This document shows positions 9,448 through 17,359 of a DNA stretch of 64,000 nt, piece after piece. Source of the stretch: DASXBJ01 sp036491755. GTDB taxonomy: Bacteria; Chloroflexota; Dormibacteria; Dormibacterales; Dormibacteraceae. The DNA lies in contig DASXBJ010000106.1 of the NCBI GenBank assembly GCA_036491755.1, positions 4,547 through 68,546 on the forward strand, read 5' to 3'. A program made the position numbers and the translations under genes. Under the pieces are notes generated by a model that was given only the letters and a program-made list of their open reading frames with translations, was not told the origin of the DNA and made no database searches. Position 1 is the first letter of the stretch. Every line of letters starts with the position of its first letter.

Positions 9448-9954
9448 TTACTTTGTCGTGATCGCCGCGCAAGCCGGCGTCAGGACCCACCACAGGCCGC
9501 CAAAGCCGTTGACGCCCTGCCCGGTCGTGTCACCGGGCTGCTTGTCCTGGATGAAGTAGTACAGGGGGTGGCCGCCGCACGTCACCTCGGTCTTTCCGTC
9601 GGTGCGCGCCGTCGTCCCTAGAAGCGAGGCCTGCACGCCAGTCCCCGCCTGGGGGGATGCGGTTGTGAACAGCGGCGGCCACACGGTCGCGCATGACGTG
9701 TAGCAAGTTGACTGCGTGCCGGAATCGGCGACGAACAGGTAAAGCGTCATTCCCTTGCTGTCGACCAGGATCTGCCCGTACTTGGCGTTGGTCGCCACCG
9801 CGACCACCGTCCCCGCAGCCGCAGCGCTTGCAGAGGCCACCGGGCTGGGAGAGGCCGCCGCGCCTGCGGAGCCCGTGGACGACGAGGTGCCACATGCCGC
9901 CGCGACGAGCGCAAGAGCACACAGCGCGCCGTTGAGAATCGATTTGGATTGCAT
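9448..9954 (-). CDS. Lipoprotein with secreted-repeat (Lipoprotein_15 / COG4315) domains
   Basis: 168 residues from ATG 9954, chosen because AGGAG lies 8 bases upstream; an upstream ATG at 9993 lacks one. A signal peptide ends in the lipobox LVAAAC, followed by a Ser/Gly/Ala-rich linker. Two copies of the COG4315 repeat follow: YGQILVDSKGMTLYLF with CYTSCATVWPP, and a second ending GHPLYYFIQDKQPGDTTGQ. This family is exported and of unknown function, sometimes linked with electron transfer or membrane stress. Divergent from the MFS exporter at 10150. Confidence 0.88.
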   Translation of the reverse strand: MQSKSILNGALCALALVAAACGTSSSTGSAGAAASPSPVASASAAAAGTVVAVATNAKYGQILVDSKGMTLYLFVADSGTQSTCYTSCATVWPPLFTTASPQAGTGVQASLLGTTARTDGKTEVTCGGHPLYYFIQDKQPGDTTGQGVNGFGGLWWVLTPACAAITTK

Positions 9955-10103
9955 CTGCGGAGCTCCTGTTGAGATTTCGAGAACAGAATCCATTACTGGT
10001 CAGGGTTACTGACGGAGCACCAGACGACGTTGGGCGCAAGAGCCAACTCTTGAGCGTCGCCCGTGTGGGCCGGCGATCATTGTTGCTATTGCTAGATATT
10101 TGG

Positions 10104-10126
10104 AGTAACTGGATGTTACAGTAACT
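10104..10126. promoter_or_regulatory. Candidate operator upstream of the DHA2 exporter
   Basis: Three half-sites alternate in orientation: GTAAC (10105-10109), GTTAC (10115-10119) and GTAAC (10121-10125); AGTAACT is also present as an exact 16-bp-spaced direct repeat. The site lies just before the Shine-Dalgarno (10137-10141) of the MFS gene, in the divergent gap with the lipoprotein. The natural candidate binder is the TetR protein encoded after the transporter. Confidence 0.5.
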
Positions 10127-10149
10127 ACAAAACTGTAGGAGATGTGAAA

Positions 10150-11697
10150 ATGATCTCAAGCGGAGCGCGGAGATGGCTGGCGGCGGCCGCCCTCACGCTG
10201 GGCGTCCTGGCGGTCGGGCTGGACGTGACGGTGTTGAGCGTCGCGCTGCCCACCCTGGCGGCGAGCCTCCGCGCCACAGAGTCGGATCTCCAGTGGTTCT
10301 CGTCCGGCTATGCGCTGACCCTTGCGGCCGGGATGCTTCCAGCCGGTGTTCTGGGCGACCGATTCGGCCGGAAGCGCGTGATGCTCGGGGCGCTTGTCCT
10401 CTTTGGCGCCGGCTCGGTCGTCTGCGCGTTTTCGCCCAGCCCCGCCGTGTTCATAGCCGCCAGGGTCGTGCTCGGGGCGGCGGGCGCCGCGATGGTCGTG
10501 ATGGTGCTCTCGATCTTCACCGTTCTGTTCTCCGAGGAGGAGCGACCGAGGGTGGTCGGAATCTGGGCTGCGGCCAACTTCCTGGCGCTGCCGATCGGGC
10601 CGCTCCTCGGCGGCTGGCTGCTGACGAACTATTGGTGGGGCTGGGTCTTCCTGATGAACCTGCCGGTGGCTGCCCTCGGCCTCATCGCGGTCATCGCTCT
10701 CGTCCCGGAGTCGCGCGCGCAGGAGCGCCCGGCGCTCGATCCGATCGGAATGGTCGCGGCGAGCGGCGGCCTGGCGGCGGTGACCTATGGATTGATCGGG
10801 CTGGGCCGCCTCGGGTGGACCGATCCGGGTTCGCTGGTGATACTCGCTGCCGGGGTCCTGGTCCTGTGCGGGTTCTTCGCCTGGGAGCGCCGCCTCACGT
10901 CGCGTCCAGGCGGCCGGCCGCTGATCGAGCTGGCGCTCTTCAAGTCCCGCGGATTCACGTGGGGCGTGATCCTGGCCGCGCTCGGGGGTATGTCCCTGTT
11001 CGGCATCATCTTCACGATGCCGCAGTACTCCCAGGGAGTGCTGGGTCTCGACCCGCAAGGTGCGGGCCTCCGGCTGCTGCCCGTGATCCTGGGGCTGGTC
11101 GTGGGAGCGGTGCCCGCCGACCGGATCGCGGCGGCGATTGGGCCCAAGCTCACGGTGGCGGCAGGCTTTGCGATCACCACCGGCGGGCTGGTCGTGGGCG
11201 CGACGACCGCCATCGGCACGAGTGACTGGTTCAGCGCAACCTGGATGGCAGTCGTCGGGTTCGGGATGGGGATCGCTTTCGCGACAGCCGCCTCCGCCGC
11301 CCTGAAAACGGTGCCGAGCGAGCGGAGCGGGGTCGCGTCCGCGCTGGTGCAGGCGATGCAGAAGGTGGGCGCGCCTCTCGGCTCAGCGATCCTCGGCAGC
11401 GTGCTGGCATCCGAATATCGGTCGCAGCTGAACCTCGGGGGACTTCCGGCCGGCGTTGCGGAGCCGATCCGCCAAAGCGTTTTCGCCGGCGTCGCGGTGG
11501 CTGAGAAGCTGCATTCCCCCGCGCTGCTGTCGTCAGTGCGTCACGCTTTCGTTCACGGCATGGATGCAGCCTTTCTGGTTTCGGCGGGAATGGCGATCCT
11601 TGGCATCGTGCTCGCCCTCGCTTTCATGCCGGGCCGCACGGCGACAACGCATGAGGCTGCAACGTTGCCGGTCACCGAGGCGAAGTCCGTTGCTTGA
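10150..11697 (+). CDS. MFS drug exporter, DHA2 (EmrB/QacA) family
   Basis: 515 residues from ATG 10150, chosen because AGGAG ends 8 bases upstream (the GTG two codons earlier is too close). About 14 hydrophobic segments. Family motifs: DVTVLSVALPTLA in TM1, the cytoplasmic loop GDRFGRKRVM (motif A), and RVVLGAAGAA. Such pumps exchange drugs or toxic metabolites for protons in the inner membrane. The TetR regulator gene overlaps its 3' end by 8 bases, so the pair is one transcription unit and the substrate is probably the TetR ligand. Confidence 0.92.
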   Translation: MISSGARRWLAAAALTLGVLAVGLDVTVLSVALPTLAASLRATESDLQWFSSGYALTLAAGMLPAGVLGDRFGRKRVMLGALVLFGAGSVVCAFSPSPAVFIAARVVLGAAGAAMVVMVLSIFTVLFSEEERPRVVGIWAAANFLALPIGPLLGGWLLTNYWWGWVFLMNLPVAALGLIAVIALVPESRAQERPALDPIGMVAASGGLAAVTYGLIGLGRLGWTDPGSLVILAAGVLVLCGFFAWERRLTSRPGGRPLIELALFKSRGFTWGVILAALGGMSLFGIIFTMPQYSQGVLGLDPQGAGLRLLPVILGLVVGAVPADRIAAAIGPKLTVAAGFAITTGGLVVGATTAIGTSDWFSATWMAVVGFGMGIAFATAASAALKTVPSERSGVASALVQAMQKVGAPLGSAILGSVLASEYRSQLNLGGLPAGVAEPIRQSVFAGVAVAEKLHSPALLSSVRHAFVHGMDAAFLVSAGMAILGIVLALAFMPGRTATTHEAATLPVTEAKSVA

Positions 11698-12298
11698 GCC
11701 ACCTCTCGGCCTGCGCGAGCGAAAGAAATTGAAAACGCGCGCAGCCATACAGAAGGAGGGGATGCGGCTCTTTCTTCAAAAGGGCTTCCAGGCGACGACG
11801 ATCGAAGAGATCGCGGAGGCAGTCGAGATCTCCCCGAGCACGTTCTTCAACTATTTCCCAAGCAAAGAGGACGTGGTCATGCAGGACGACCTCGATCCGT
11901 TGATGATCGAGCTGTTCAACTCACAGCCTCCCGAGCTGAGCCCCATCACGGCGATGCGCTACGCCATGCGCACGGTCTTCACATCGCTCAGCCCTGAGGA
12001 AGACGCGCTGGCGCGGCAGCGAATGAAGTTGATCGCCGCCGACTCCGACTTGCGGGCCGCCATGTTGAACCGGTTCCTGGGCACGGTTCGAGAAGTCGCC
12101 GATATCGTCGCCACCAGGACAGGACTCAGCCCCAACGACTTTGCCGTGCGCAACATGGCAGGTGCGCTACTGGGAGTGCTCATGTCGGCGCTGGTCGCCG
12201 TTGAGGATCGCCCGGACGCCGATTTGATCGGCCTCGTCGACGACGCGATGGCGCATCTGGAAGCCGGATTGCCGCTGGGGCAAGCGCCGAAGGACTAG
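11690..12298 (+). CDS. TetR-family transcriptional regulator
   Basis: About 202 residues from TTG 11690 inside the end of the exporter gene, with GAGG 9 bases upstream. The frame stays open further upstream but that part looks like a shadow of the MFS gene. The N-terminal helix-turn-helix is clear (GFQATTIEEIAEAVEISPSTFFNYFPSKEDVV). The ligand domain is all-helical and shares AcrR-like features such as MRLFLQKGF. It probably represses the preceding pump, acting at the alternating GTAAC site at 10104-10126; this is inferred from gene order. Its TAG overlaps the stop of the convergent exporter within a CTAG tetramer. Confidence 0.9.
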   Translation: MLEPPLGLRERKKLKTRAAIQKEGMRLFLQKGFQATTIEEIAEAVEISPSTFFNYFPSKEDVVMQDDLDPLMIELFNSQPPELSPITAMRYAMRTVFTSLSPEEDALARQRMKLIAADSDLRAAMLNRFLGTVREVADIVATRTGLSPNDFAVRNMAGALLGVLMSALVAVEDRPDADLIGLVDDAMAHLEAGLPLGQAPKD

Positions 12299-14040
12299 AC
12301 CTGGGCCGGTCGACCTTCCGCTTGATCGAGCGCCGGGGACTCGGCCTCTTCGTGGACGAAATGGCCGCCCCTCATCGCCGAGGCCGCGGCTGCCACGAGG
12401 CTGGCCACGATCGAGAAGCTGAGGACCAGGATGAGGCCGTGCTGAAACGGCCCCGCGATCAGAGACGGGAAGAACGAACGCCCGGTGAGGCGAGCCGCAT
12501 CGGCGGGCGGCATCTGCGCGAGGACCGGTCCGAGCAGGGTCTGCAGCGGGTTGTAGCCGAGGAATGACGCAAACAGGTAGCTGATGGGCGGAAGTCCGGC
12601 CAGTCGGTGGGCGACGCCCGCCGGCACTCCGTTGGCGGAGAGCCCATTGAACATCGCAGCCGGAACGGTCGCGTTCAAGCCAATGATCATCAGCGTGAAG
12701 AAAAGCCCGATCGAGATCGGAAGGCCGACGTTGTTGAAGGTCACGCGTATGCCGGAAGCGACACCACGATGTTGGGCCGGAACACTGTTCATGATGCCGG
12801 CCGTGTTGGGCGACGCGAACAGGCCCATCGACACGCCGTTGATGAAGATGAGACTCCCGAATACCGGAAACGAGAAGTCGGCAGGCAACAGCAAGAGCAG
12901 GGCAAAAGACACCGCCGCCAGCAGCATTCCGCCGGTCGCGAATGGACGAGCTCCATACCGGTCGGACAGGATGCCGGAGATCGGGCCCGCGACCAGGAAG
13001 CCGACGGTCAGCGGCAGCATGTATATGCCGGCCCACAGAGGCGTCTGCGTGTAGTCGTAGCCGTGCAGAGGCAGCCAGATCCCCTGCAGCCAGATGACCA
13101 GCATGAACTGCAGGCCACCGCGCGCGACCGCGCCGAGCAAGCCCGCGATGTTGCCTGCGGTGAAGGCGCGGATCTGGAAGAGCTCGAGATGGAACATCGG
13201 CTCCGGGGTTTTCGTCTCCCAGTAAGCAAACCCGGCCAGGACGACCAGCCCGCCGACGACCAGCCCCATGACCATCGGGTTGCCCCAGCCCATGGGGGAG
13301 CCCCCATAGGGTTGGAGGCCGGACGTCACGCCGATCAGGACCATGGCGAGCCCGACGGCGAAGGACACGTTGCCGATCCAGTCGATGCGGGCGCGGTGGC
13401 GGGCGCCGATCTCGCGCAGCTGCCAGAAGCCCCACACCGTCCCGATCACGCCGATCGGCACGTTGGCGATGAAGATCCATCGCCAGCTGATGCTGGCCAG
13501 CACTCCGCCGACCACGATGCCCAGGAACGACCCGGCCATGCCGGCGATCATGTTGATGCCGAGCGCGAAGCCCCGCTGGTTGGCTGGAAATGCATCGGTG
13601 AGAATAGCGGCGGAGGTGGCCATGAGCATCGCGCCGCCGACGGCCTGGACCATCCGCAAGACGATCAGCTCGATTGCCCCCGCCGGTCCCTGGCTCCAGA
13701 CCAACGAGAGGCCGATGGCCGCGACCGTGAAGATCGCGAAACCGATGTTGTAGATCCTGGCCCGCCCGAACATGTCGCCCAGCCGGCCGGCGGTCACCAC
13801 GAGGACCGCGGATACCACCATGTACCCCATCAGCATCCAGAGCAGGTAGCTGAAGTTCGCCGGCTCGAGCGGGTTGATGTTGATGCCGCGAAAGATCACG
13901 GGCAGCGCGATCAGCATGCTGGTCGCGTTGACGGTGGCGATCAGCATCCCGATCGTCGTGTTCGACAGCGCTATCCATTTGTATGCGATGCGAGGCCGGG
14001 CGGAGATCACATGCTCCGGTGGCGTGGCAGCCTGCCTCAT
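12295..14040 (-). CDS. MFS drug exporter, DHA2 family (second)
   Basis: 581 residues, ATG start 4 bases after the MarR stop. About 14 hydrophobic segments; TM1 has ATSMLIALPVIF and motif A is GRLGDMFGRARIY. Compared with the pump at 10150 the TM1 acidic residue region is replaced by VNATSML and the protein is ~65 residues longer, with a central insertion around GLQPYGGSPMGWG. It is co-transcribed behind a MarR regulator, a usual layout for inducible efflux. Substrate unknown. Confidence 0.91.
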   Translation of the reverse strand: MRQAATPPEHVISARPRIAYKWIALSNTTIGMLIATVNATSMLIALPVIFRGININPLEPANFSYLLWMLMGYMVVSAVLVVTAGRLGDMFGRARIYNIGFAIFTVAAIGLSLVWSQGPAGAIELIVLRMVQAVGGAMLMATSAAILTDAFPANQRGFALGINMIAGMAGSFLGIVVGGVLASISWRWIFIANVPIGVIGTVWGFWQLREIGARHRARIDWIGNVSFAVGLAMVLIGVTSGLQPYGGSPMGWGNPMVMGLVVGGLVVLAGFAYWETKTPEPMFHLELFQIRAFTAGNIAGLLGAVARGGLQFMLVIWLQGIWLPLHGYDYTQTPLWAGIYMLPLTVGFLVAGPISGILSDRYGARPFATGGMLLAAVSFALLLLLPADFSFPVFGSLIFINGVSMGLFASPNTAGIMNSVPAQHRGVASGIRVTFNNVGLPISIGLFFTLMIIGLNATVPAAMFNGLSANGVPAGVAHRLAGLPPISYLFASFLGYNPLQTLLGPVLAQMPPADAARLTGRSFFPSLIAGPFQHGLILVLSFSIVASLVAAAASAMRGGHFVHEEAESPALDQAEGRPAQV

Positions 14041-14044
14041 CCGG

Positions 14045-14512
14045 CTACCTACCAGCCGCCGAATGAAGCCGCGTCTGCTCGACCAAGTGCCGGAGGCTTG
14101 TGGTCAAACGGCGGCGGTCCTCGCCGGTCATGGAGTCCACGGCCTGGAACAGGGCGGATCCGCGAAGGACCTTGGTCTGCCCGAGGAGCCTCTCCCCCGC
14201 CGCTTCAAGATGAACCTGCACGCAGCGCCGATCCTGGGATTCGCGTTTTCGACTCACCAGCCCGCGACGCTCGAGGCGGTCGACCAGCCGCGTGATCGAG
14301 GTCGGGGACAATCCCACCCCCAGGCCGAGCCTGCCGGCCGTCTGAGGACCCTGCCTGAGCTCGCGAAGGACCGACAGCTGAGTCAGGGTGAGCTCGGCCT
14401 CCTGCCAGAGTCGAGCTTGAATCGGCTCGGCGAGGGTCAGGACATCCAGGTAGGCGAGCAGCGCCTCTCTCGTCTCGGCTTGGGCGGGAGCCGCAGCGGG
14501 ACTAGTTGTCAA
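14045..14512 (-). CDS. MarR-family transcriptional regulator
   Basis: About 155 residues from TTG 14512, a normal length for MarR; the frame is open for 46 more codons upstream, but those residues look non-coding. The winged-helix core shows LTLTQLSVLRELRQ, LGVGLSPTSITRLVDRLERRGLV and the wing SQDRRCVQVHL. MarR proteins bind palindromes and release on binding phenolic or drug ligands. It sits upstream of and in operon with the DHA2 exporter. The TTG follows TATAAT by 7 bases, suggesting a leaderless transcript, and TTGACAA at the start may be part of the operator. Confidence 0.88.
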   Translation of the reverse strand: MTTSPAAAPAQAETREALLAYLDVLTLAEPIQARLWQEAELTLTQLSVLRELRQGPQTAGRLGLGVGLSPTSITRLVDRLERRGLVSRKRESQDRRCVQVHLEAAGERLLGQTKVLRGSALFQAVDSMTGEDRRRLTTSLRHLVEQTRLHSAAGR

Positions 14513-14519
14513 GGCAGCA

Positions 14520-14525
14520 ATTATA
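14520..14525 (-). promoter_or_regulatory. Consensus -10 (TATAAT) of a leaderless promoter for marR-exporter operon
   Basis: A perfect TATAAT reads leftward inside an AT-rich island in otherwise GC-rich DNA. Seven bases separate it from the TTG start at 14512. No -35 match is evident. Confidence 0.6.
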
Positions 14526-14659
14526 TATCTCGAGGCAAACGACGCGGCGCGTCCCGGCCGGTGGGCGCCACCCGCCGCAGACAGGCTGTCTGGTCGTCCG
14601 AAAGGGTTGACGCGCGGCGGCGACCACCTTCGTTGGTCGTCAGTACGCACCTACGGCGC

Positions 14660-14686
14660 TAGGCTGACGCGATGAGCGACGCGTGA
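14660..14686 (+). promoter_or_regulatory. -10-like element and four-codon leader ORF before the molybdopterin oxidoreductase
   Basis: TAGGCT (14660-14665) is followed after 6 bases by ATG AGC GAC GCG TGA, a four-codon ORF whose stop overlaps the GTG start at 14683 (GTGA). Either the tiny ORF couples translation, or the start of transcription simply lies ~11 bases before GTG 14683. Confidence 0.35.
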
Positions 14687-15687
14687 CGCCGACGAGGCTT
14701 GGCGCGCGTACGAACCTCGGTCTTTTCGGCCTGGTCACAGTCGCGTTCGTCACCGGGTGGCTCGCCTTCGCTTACGCGACCGCCCCGGCGCGCTGGTCCT
14801 TGGTCGTGCACGCCACCGCCGGGTTCGCGATCCTGCTGCTGCTGCCCTGGAAATCGATGATCGCCAGACGCGGCCTGCGGCGTCCGCGGTCCGGGCGCGT
14901 GGTTTCGATCGCGCTCTCCGTCCTGATCATCGCCTCGCTCGGTGCGGGCCTCGCCCATTCGACCGGCGTTCTGCTCTCGCTTGGCCCCTTCACCCCGCTG
15001 GAGCTGCACGTCGGCGCCGCGATCGCCGCTGTGCCGCTGGTCCTCTGGCACCTCGTGGCGCGCCCGATCCGGCTGCGACCCACCGACGCGTCCCGACGCA
15101 CGTTCGTCCGCGCAGGCGTCACGGCGGCTTTAGCCGCCGGCGCCTACGCCGCCAGTGAGGTGGTCGCCAGGGCGGCCGCGCTGCCGGGCGCGTCACGTCG
15201 CTTCACCGGCTCCTACCAGGCTGCCTCATTTCAGCCTCGCCAGATGCCGGTCAGCTCCTGGCTATTTGATGCGGTGCCACAGATCGACCCGGCGTCGTGG
15301 AAGCTGCGCGTCGGACCGCGAGCCTGGTCATACGACGATGTGCTCGCCTTCGACGACCGCGTCACCGCCACTCTTGACTGCACCGGCGGTTTTTACTCGA
15401 CGCAGGAATGGTCAGGCGCTCGACTGGATAGGTTCATCGATCCCGCGCGAGGCGTCAGCGTGCGGGTGATCGCGAGCACCGGTTACGACCGGCGGTTCCC
15501 CATCGAGGAGACGCCGTCCTTGCTGCTGGCGACGCGTTTCGGCGGACAGCCGCTGGATGCCGGCCACGGGTTTCCGGCCCGATTGGTGGCCTCGAGCAGG
15601 CGGGGATTCTGGTGGGTGAAGTGGGTCGTCGCGTTGGAGATCGACGACCTGCCTCCCTGGTGGCAGCCGCCCTTTCCCCTTCAGTAG
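14683..15687 (+). CDS. Membrane-bound molybdopterin-dependent oxidoreductase (SuoX/YedY-like)
   Basis: 334 residues, GTG start. The N-terminal half has about four membrane segments (GLFGLVTVAFVTGWLAF, VVHATAGFAILLL, VVSIALSVLIIASL, LELHVGAAIAAVPLVLWHL) with His residues placed as in a b-type cytochrome. Next comes SRRTFVRAGV, a twin-Arg-like segment with a hydrophobic stretch. The C-terminal ~180 residues are the oxidoreductase molybdopterin-binding domain, with the Mo-ligand Cys in LDCTGGFYSTQEWSG. It looks like a fusion of a haem membrane subunit with the catalytic domain that is normally a separate exported protein. Donor unknown; sulfoxide or sulfite chemistry is typical of the family. 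Confidence 0.82.
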   Translation: MTPTRLGARTNLGLFGLVTVAFVTGWLAFAYATAPARWSLVVHATAGFAILLLLPWKSMIARRGLRRPRSGRVVSIALSVLIIASLGAGLAHSTGVLLSLGPFTPLELHVGAAIAAVPLVLWHLVARPIRLRPTDASRRTFVRAGVTAALAAGAYAASEVVARAAALPGASRRFTGSYQAASFQPRQMPVSSWLFDAVPQIDPASWKLRVGPRAWSYDDVLAFDDRVTATLDCTGGFYSTQEWSGARLDRFIDPARGVSVRVIASTGYDRRFPIEETPSLLLATRFGGQPLDAGHGFPARLVASSRRGFWWVKWVVALEIDDLPPWWQPPFPLQ

Positions 15688-16157
15688 CCGATCTGAGCCG
15701 GCCTCTTGGCCGCGACGCTTTGGCTCCTGGCAGCCCGCGCGAGAGCCTCGCGCAGACTCGCGGCGAGCTTCGCCGGCGTCGTGTCTATCTTGACCAGCCA
15801 TTCCTGGGCGCCGGCGTGCAGCGCGCGGTCCAGGGCTCCGTCGAGATCACCGAGGTGGTTGCTGAGCATCAGCACTGGGACGTCCGCCGTTCGCCGGTCG
15901 AGGCGCAGGTTCTCCAGGATGTCGAGCCCGGTCACGATGCCACCCAGGTGCCAGTCGAGCACCGCGATGTCCGGGGTCTCTTCATCGAGAGCCTGGAAAA
16001 GACCGCTCGCGTCGGCGAACACGCAGACTCGGAAGCCGGCTGCCTCGAGGCCCAGGCGGTACACCTCGGTAATCGCCTGGTCGTCTTCGACCAGCATCAC
16101 GAGGGGACGAAGCCCGCTCTCCACCGGTCCAACGCCATCGTTGAAGTCGGCGCCCAC
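15681..16157 (-). CDS. Single-domain response regulator (receiver only)
   Basis: 158 residues from GTG 16157. The frame extends to a GTG at 16223, but TACACT lies exactly 7 bases before 16157 and the extra residues look non-coding. CheY-like receiver: VMLVEDDQAI, phospho-acceptor in VLDWHLGG, a Ser in MLSNHLG at the usual Thr/Ser site, and Lys in WLVKID. No output domain; the basic tail RAARSQSVAAKRP is short. It should act by protein-protein contact in a phosphorelay. It overlaps the oxidoreductase stop by 7 bases on the opposite strand. Confidence 0.85.
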   Translation of the reverse strand: MGADFNDGVGPVESGLRPLVMLVEDDQAITEVYRLGLEAAGFRVCVFADASGLFQALDEETPDIAVLDWHLGGIVTGLDILENLRLDRRTADVPVLMLSNHLGDLDGALDRALHAGAQEWLVKIDTTPAKLAASLREALARAARSQSVAAKRPAQIGY

Positions 16158-16164
16158 AGCCCCC

Positions 16165-16170
16165 AGTGTA
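16165..16170 (-). promoter_or_regulatory. -10-like element (TACACT) for the lone receiver gene
   Basis: TACACT reads leftward, 7 bases before GTG 16157, the same spacing seen at marR and yceI. Confidence 0.4.
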
Positions 16171-16263
16171 GGACGATCCGTAACACCGTGCGTAATAAAT
16201 TTCGAAGGATTGTGGAGGTACACCCCCGGGAGGGCCGGGCTTGCGCCTAACCCGCAATTCCGC

Positions 16264-17268
16264 CTAGTCCCAGCGCGCGATCGTCGCGCGGGCGTCCTCC
16301 AGCAGCCGCTCGACCCTCTTGCGAGACGCCACCATGACCGATCTCGCTCCGATGCGTTTGCGCTGAATCAGACCAGCCTGTAAAAGCACCTTCAAGTGGC
16401 CGCTCACGGTGGGCTGGCTCATCCCCAGAGCGCGAGCTATCTCGACCGCGCCGCCGGGTGCCGAGAGCAGTTGGAGCAGGACACGTACGCGCGTGGCCTC
16501 CGACAGGACTCGCAGGCGGCCGGCCACGAACATGGCATCCCTGGTCCTGCGAACGGGCAGCAGATCGCTGGCCGGAACCGCAACGTGAACGTGGTCGACA
16601 AGGTCGACCACATGGCCGCCCGACATACAAAAGTACAGAGGTGACAGGGTGAATTCGAAGCGGCGGCCAAACAGGTCAACCAAGCCGAGCTCGTCGGCGC
16701 GTGTCAGCGGATGGCGAGGCGGCACCAGCGCTTCGATCGAATCTCCTGCATCCAGCTTGGCCCGCCACGTCCGGCAGGCCTCCGTGACGACGGTGATGCC
16801 TTGCCGATGCCACGGCGCGGCAATGGCATCCCACACCTGGCTGAGCATCGAGCGATAGGCGCGCCGATCGGCCGGGCGTTCCGCCAAACGGCGAAGCCGC
16901 GTCGATATCGCACGCCAGTCGTCGTCCGACTCAGTCAACGGGGTCGGCCGCTCCACAAAACGCCCTCTCGGCTGGGCCAGCCAGTCGAACAGATGGCGGA
17001 CGTCTTCGTCGATCAGGCAATCGGCCAGATGGGCGAGGTAGGGGAGCTCTGGGCAGCCAGGCAGTCCATCGTTCCAAAGGTGGGCTGCAGCGTCGAGCAA
17101 CGGCCGCCTCATCGTCGCCAGGCCCGGAATCAAGGTGGAATCCAGCTCCGCAGTGGCAGGGAGCGCATAGGGGGCGGTCTGCGTGAGCAGATTCAGCACC
17201 CAGGCCAGCTCGGATGGAGCCGAATGGGCAACCGCCCGGCACGACGGCCCGCCAGTCTGGGCAGGCAT
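16264..17268 (-). CDS. ArsR-family regulator with long N-terminal ligand domain
   Basis: 334 residues. Residues 1-~230 form an unrecognised, mostly helical domain seen in large actinobacterial-type ArsR proteins; the last ~90 are a winged helix (LSEATRVRVLLQLL, GAVEIARALGMSQPTVSGHLKVLLQAGLIQ). No CxC or other metal-binding cysteine set in the DNA-binding part, so a metal sensor is unlikely. ATG 17268 is preceded at 6 bases by CACAAT, a weak leaderless -10. A 20-bp palindrome (17287-17306) lies across the expected -35, which points to autorepression and control of the divergent YceI gene. Confidence 0.88.
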   Translation of the reverse strand: MPAQTGGPSCRAVAHSAPSELAWVLNLLTQTAPYALPATAELDSTLIPGLATMRRPLLDAAAHLWNDGLPGCPELPYLAHLADCLIDEDVRHLFDWLAQPRGRFVERPTPLTESDDDWRAISTRLRRLAERPADRRAYRSMLSQVWDAIAAPWHRQGITVVTEACRTWRAKLDAGDSIEALVPPRHPLTRADELGLVDLFGRRFEFTLSPLYFCMSGGHVVDLVDHVHVAVPASDLLPVRRTRDAMFVAGRLRVLSEATRVRVLLQLLSAPGGAVEIARALGMSQPTVSGHLKVLLQAGLIQRKRIGARSVMVASRKRVERLLEDARATIARWD

Positions 17269-17286
17269 GCGCCGATTGTGCCATTA

Positions 17287-17306
17287 ATATCGGGATAGCC
17301 CGATAT
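17287..17306. promoter_or_regulatory. Palindromic operator between arsR-type gene and yceI-type gene
   Basis: ATATCGGG - ATAG - CCCGATAT is a perfect 8-bp inverted repeat with a 4-bp spacer. A third half-site, CCCGATA, occurs at 17342-17348 and overlaps the -10 element of the rightward gene. The site covers the -35 region of the leftward ArsR promoter. The ArsR protein is the obvious binder. Confidence 0.65.
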
Positions 17307-17346
17307 CCAAGTTGCCAAATGTGGCACCCGGATTGGGCAGGCCCGA

Positions 17347-17352
17347 TAGATT
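17347..17352 (+). promoter_or_regulatory. -10 element (TAGATT) of leaderless yceI promoter
   Basis: TAGATT lies 7 bases before ATG 17360 and shares two bases with the third ArsR half-site, so occupancy would block RNA polymerase. Confidence 0.5.
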
Positions 17353-17359
17353 AAGGCAA

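Noticed and set aside
11456..11689. N-terminal extension of the TetR frame inside the MFS gene
   Set aside because: The extra residues show no helix-turn-helix or other feature and lie wholly within a clear transporter frame; TTG 11690 gives a normal TetR length.
12607..14295. 562-codon open frame antisense to the second DHA2 exporter
   Set aside because: Low-complexity Asp/His/Arg-rich translation with no domain; the opposite frame is a clear 14-helix transporter.
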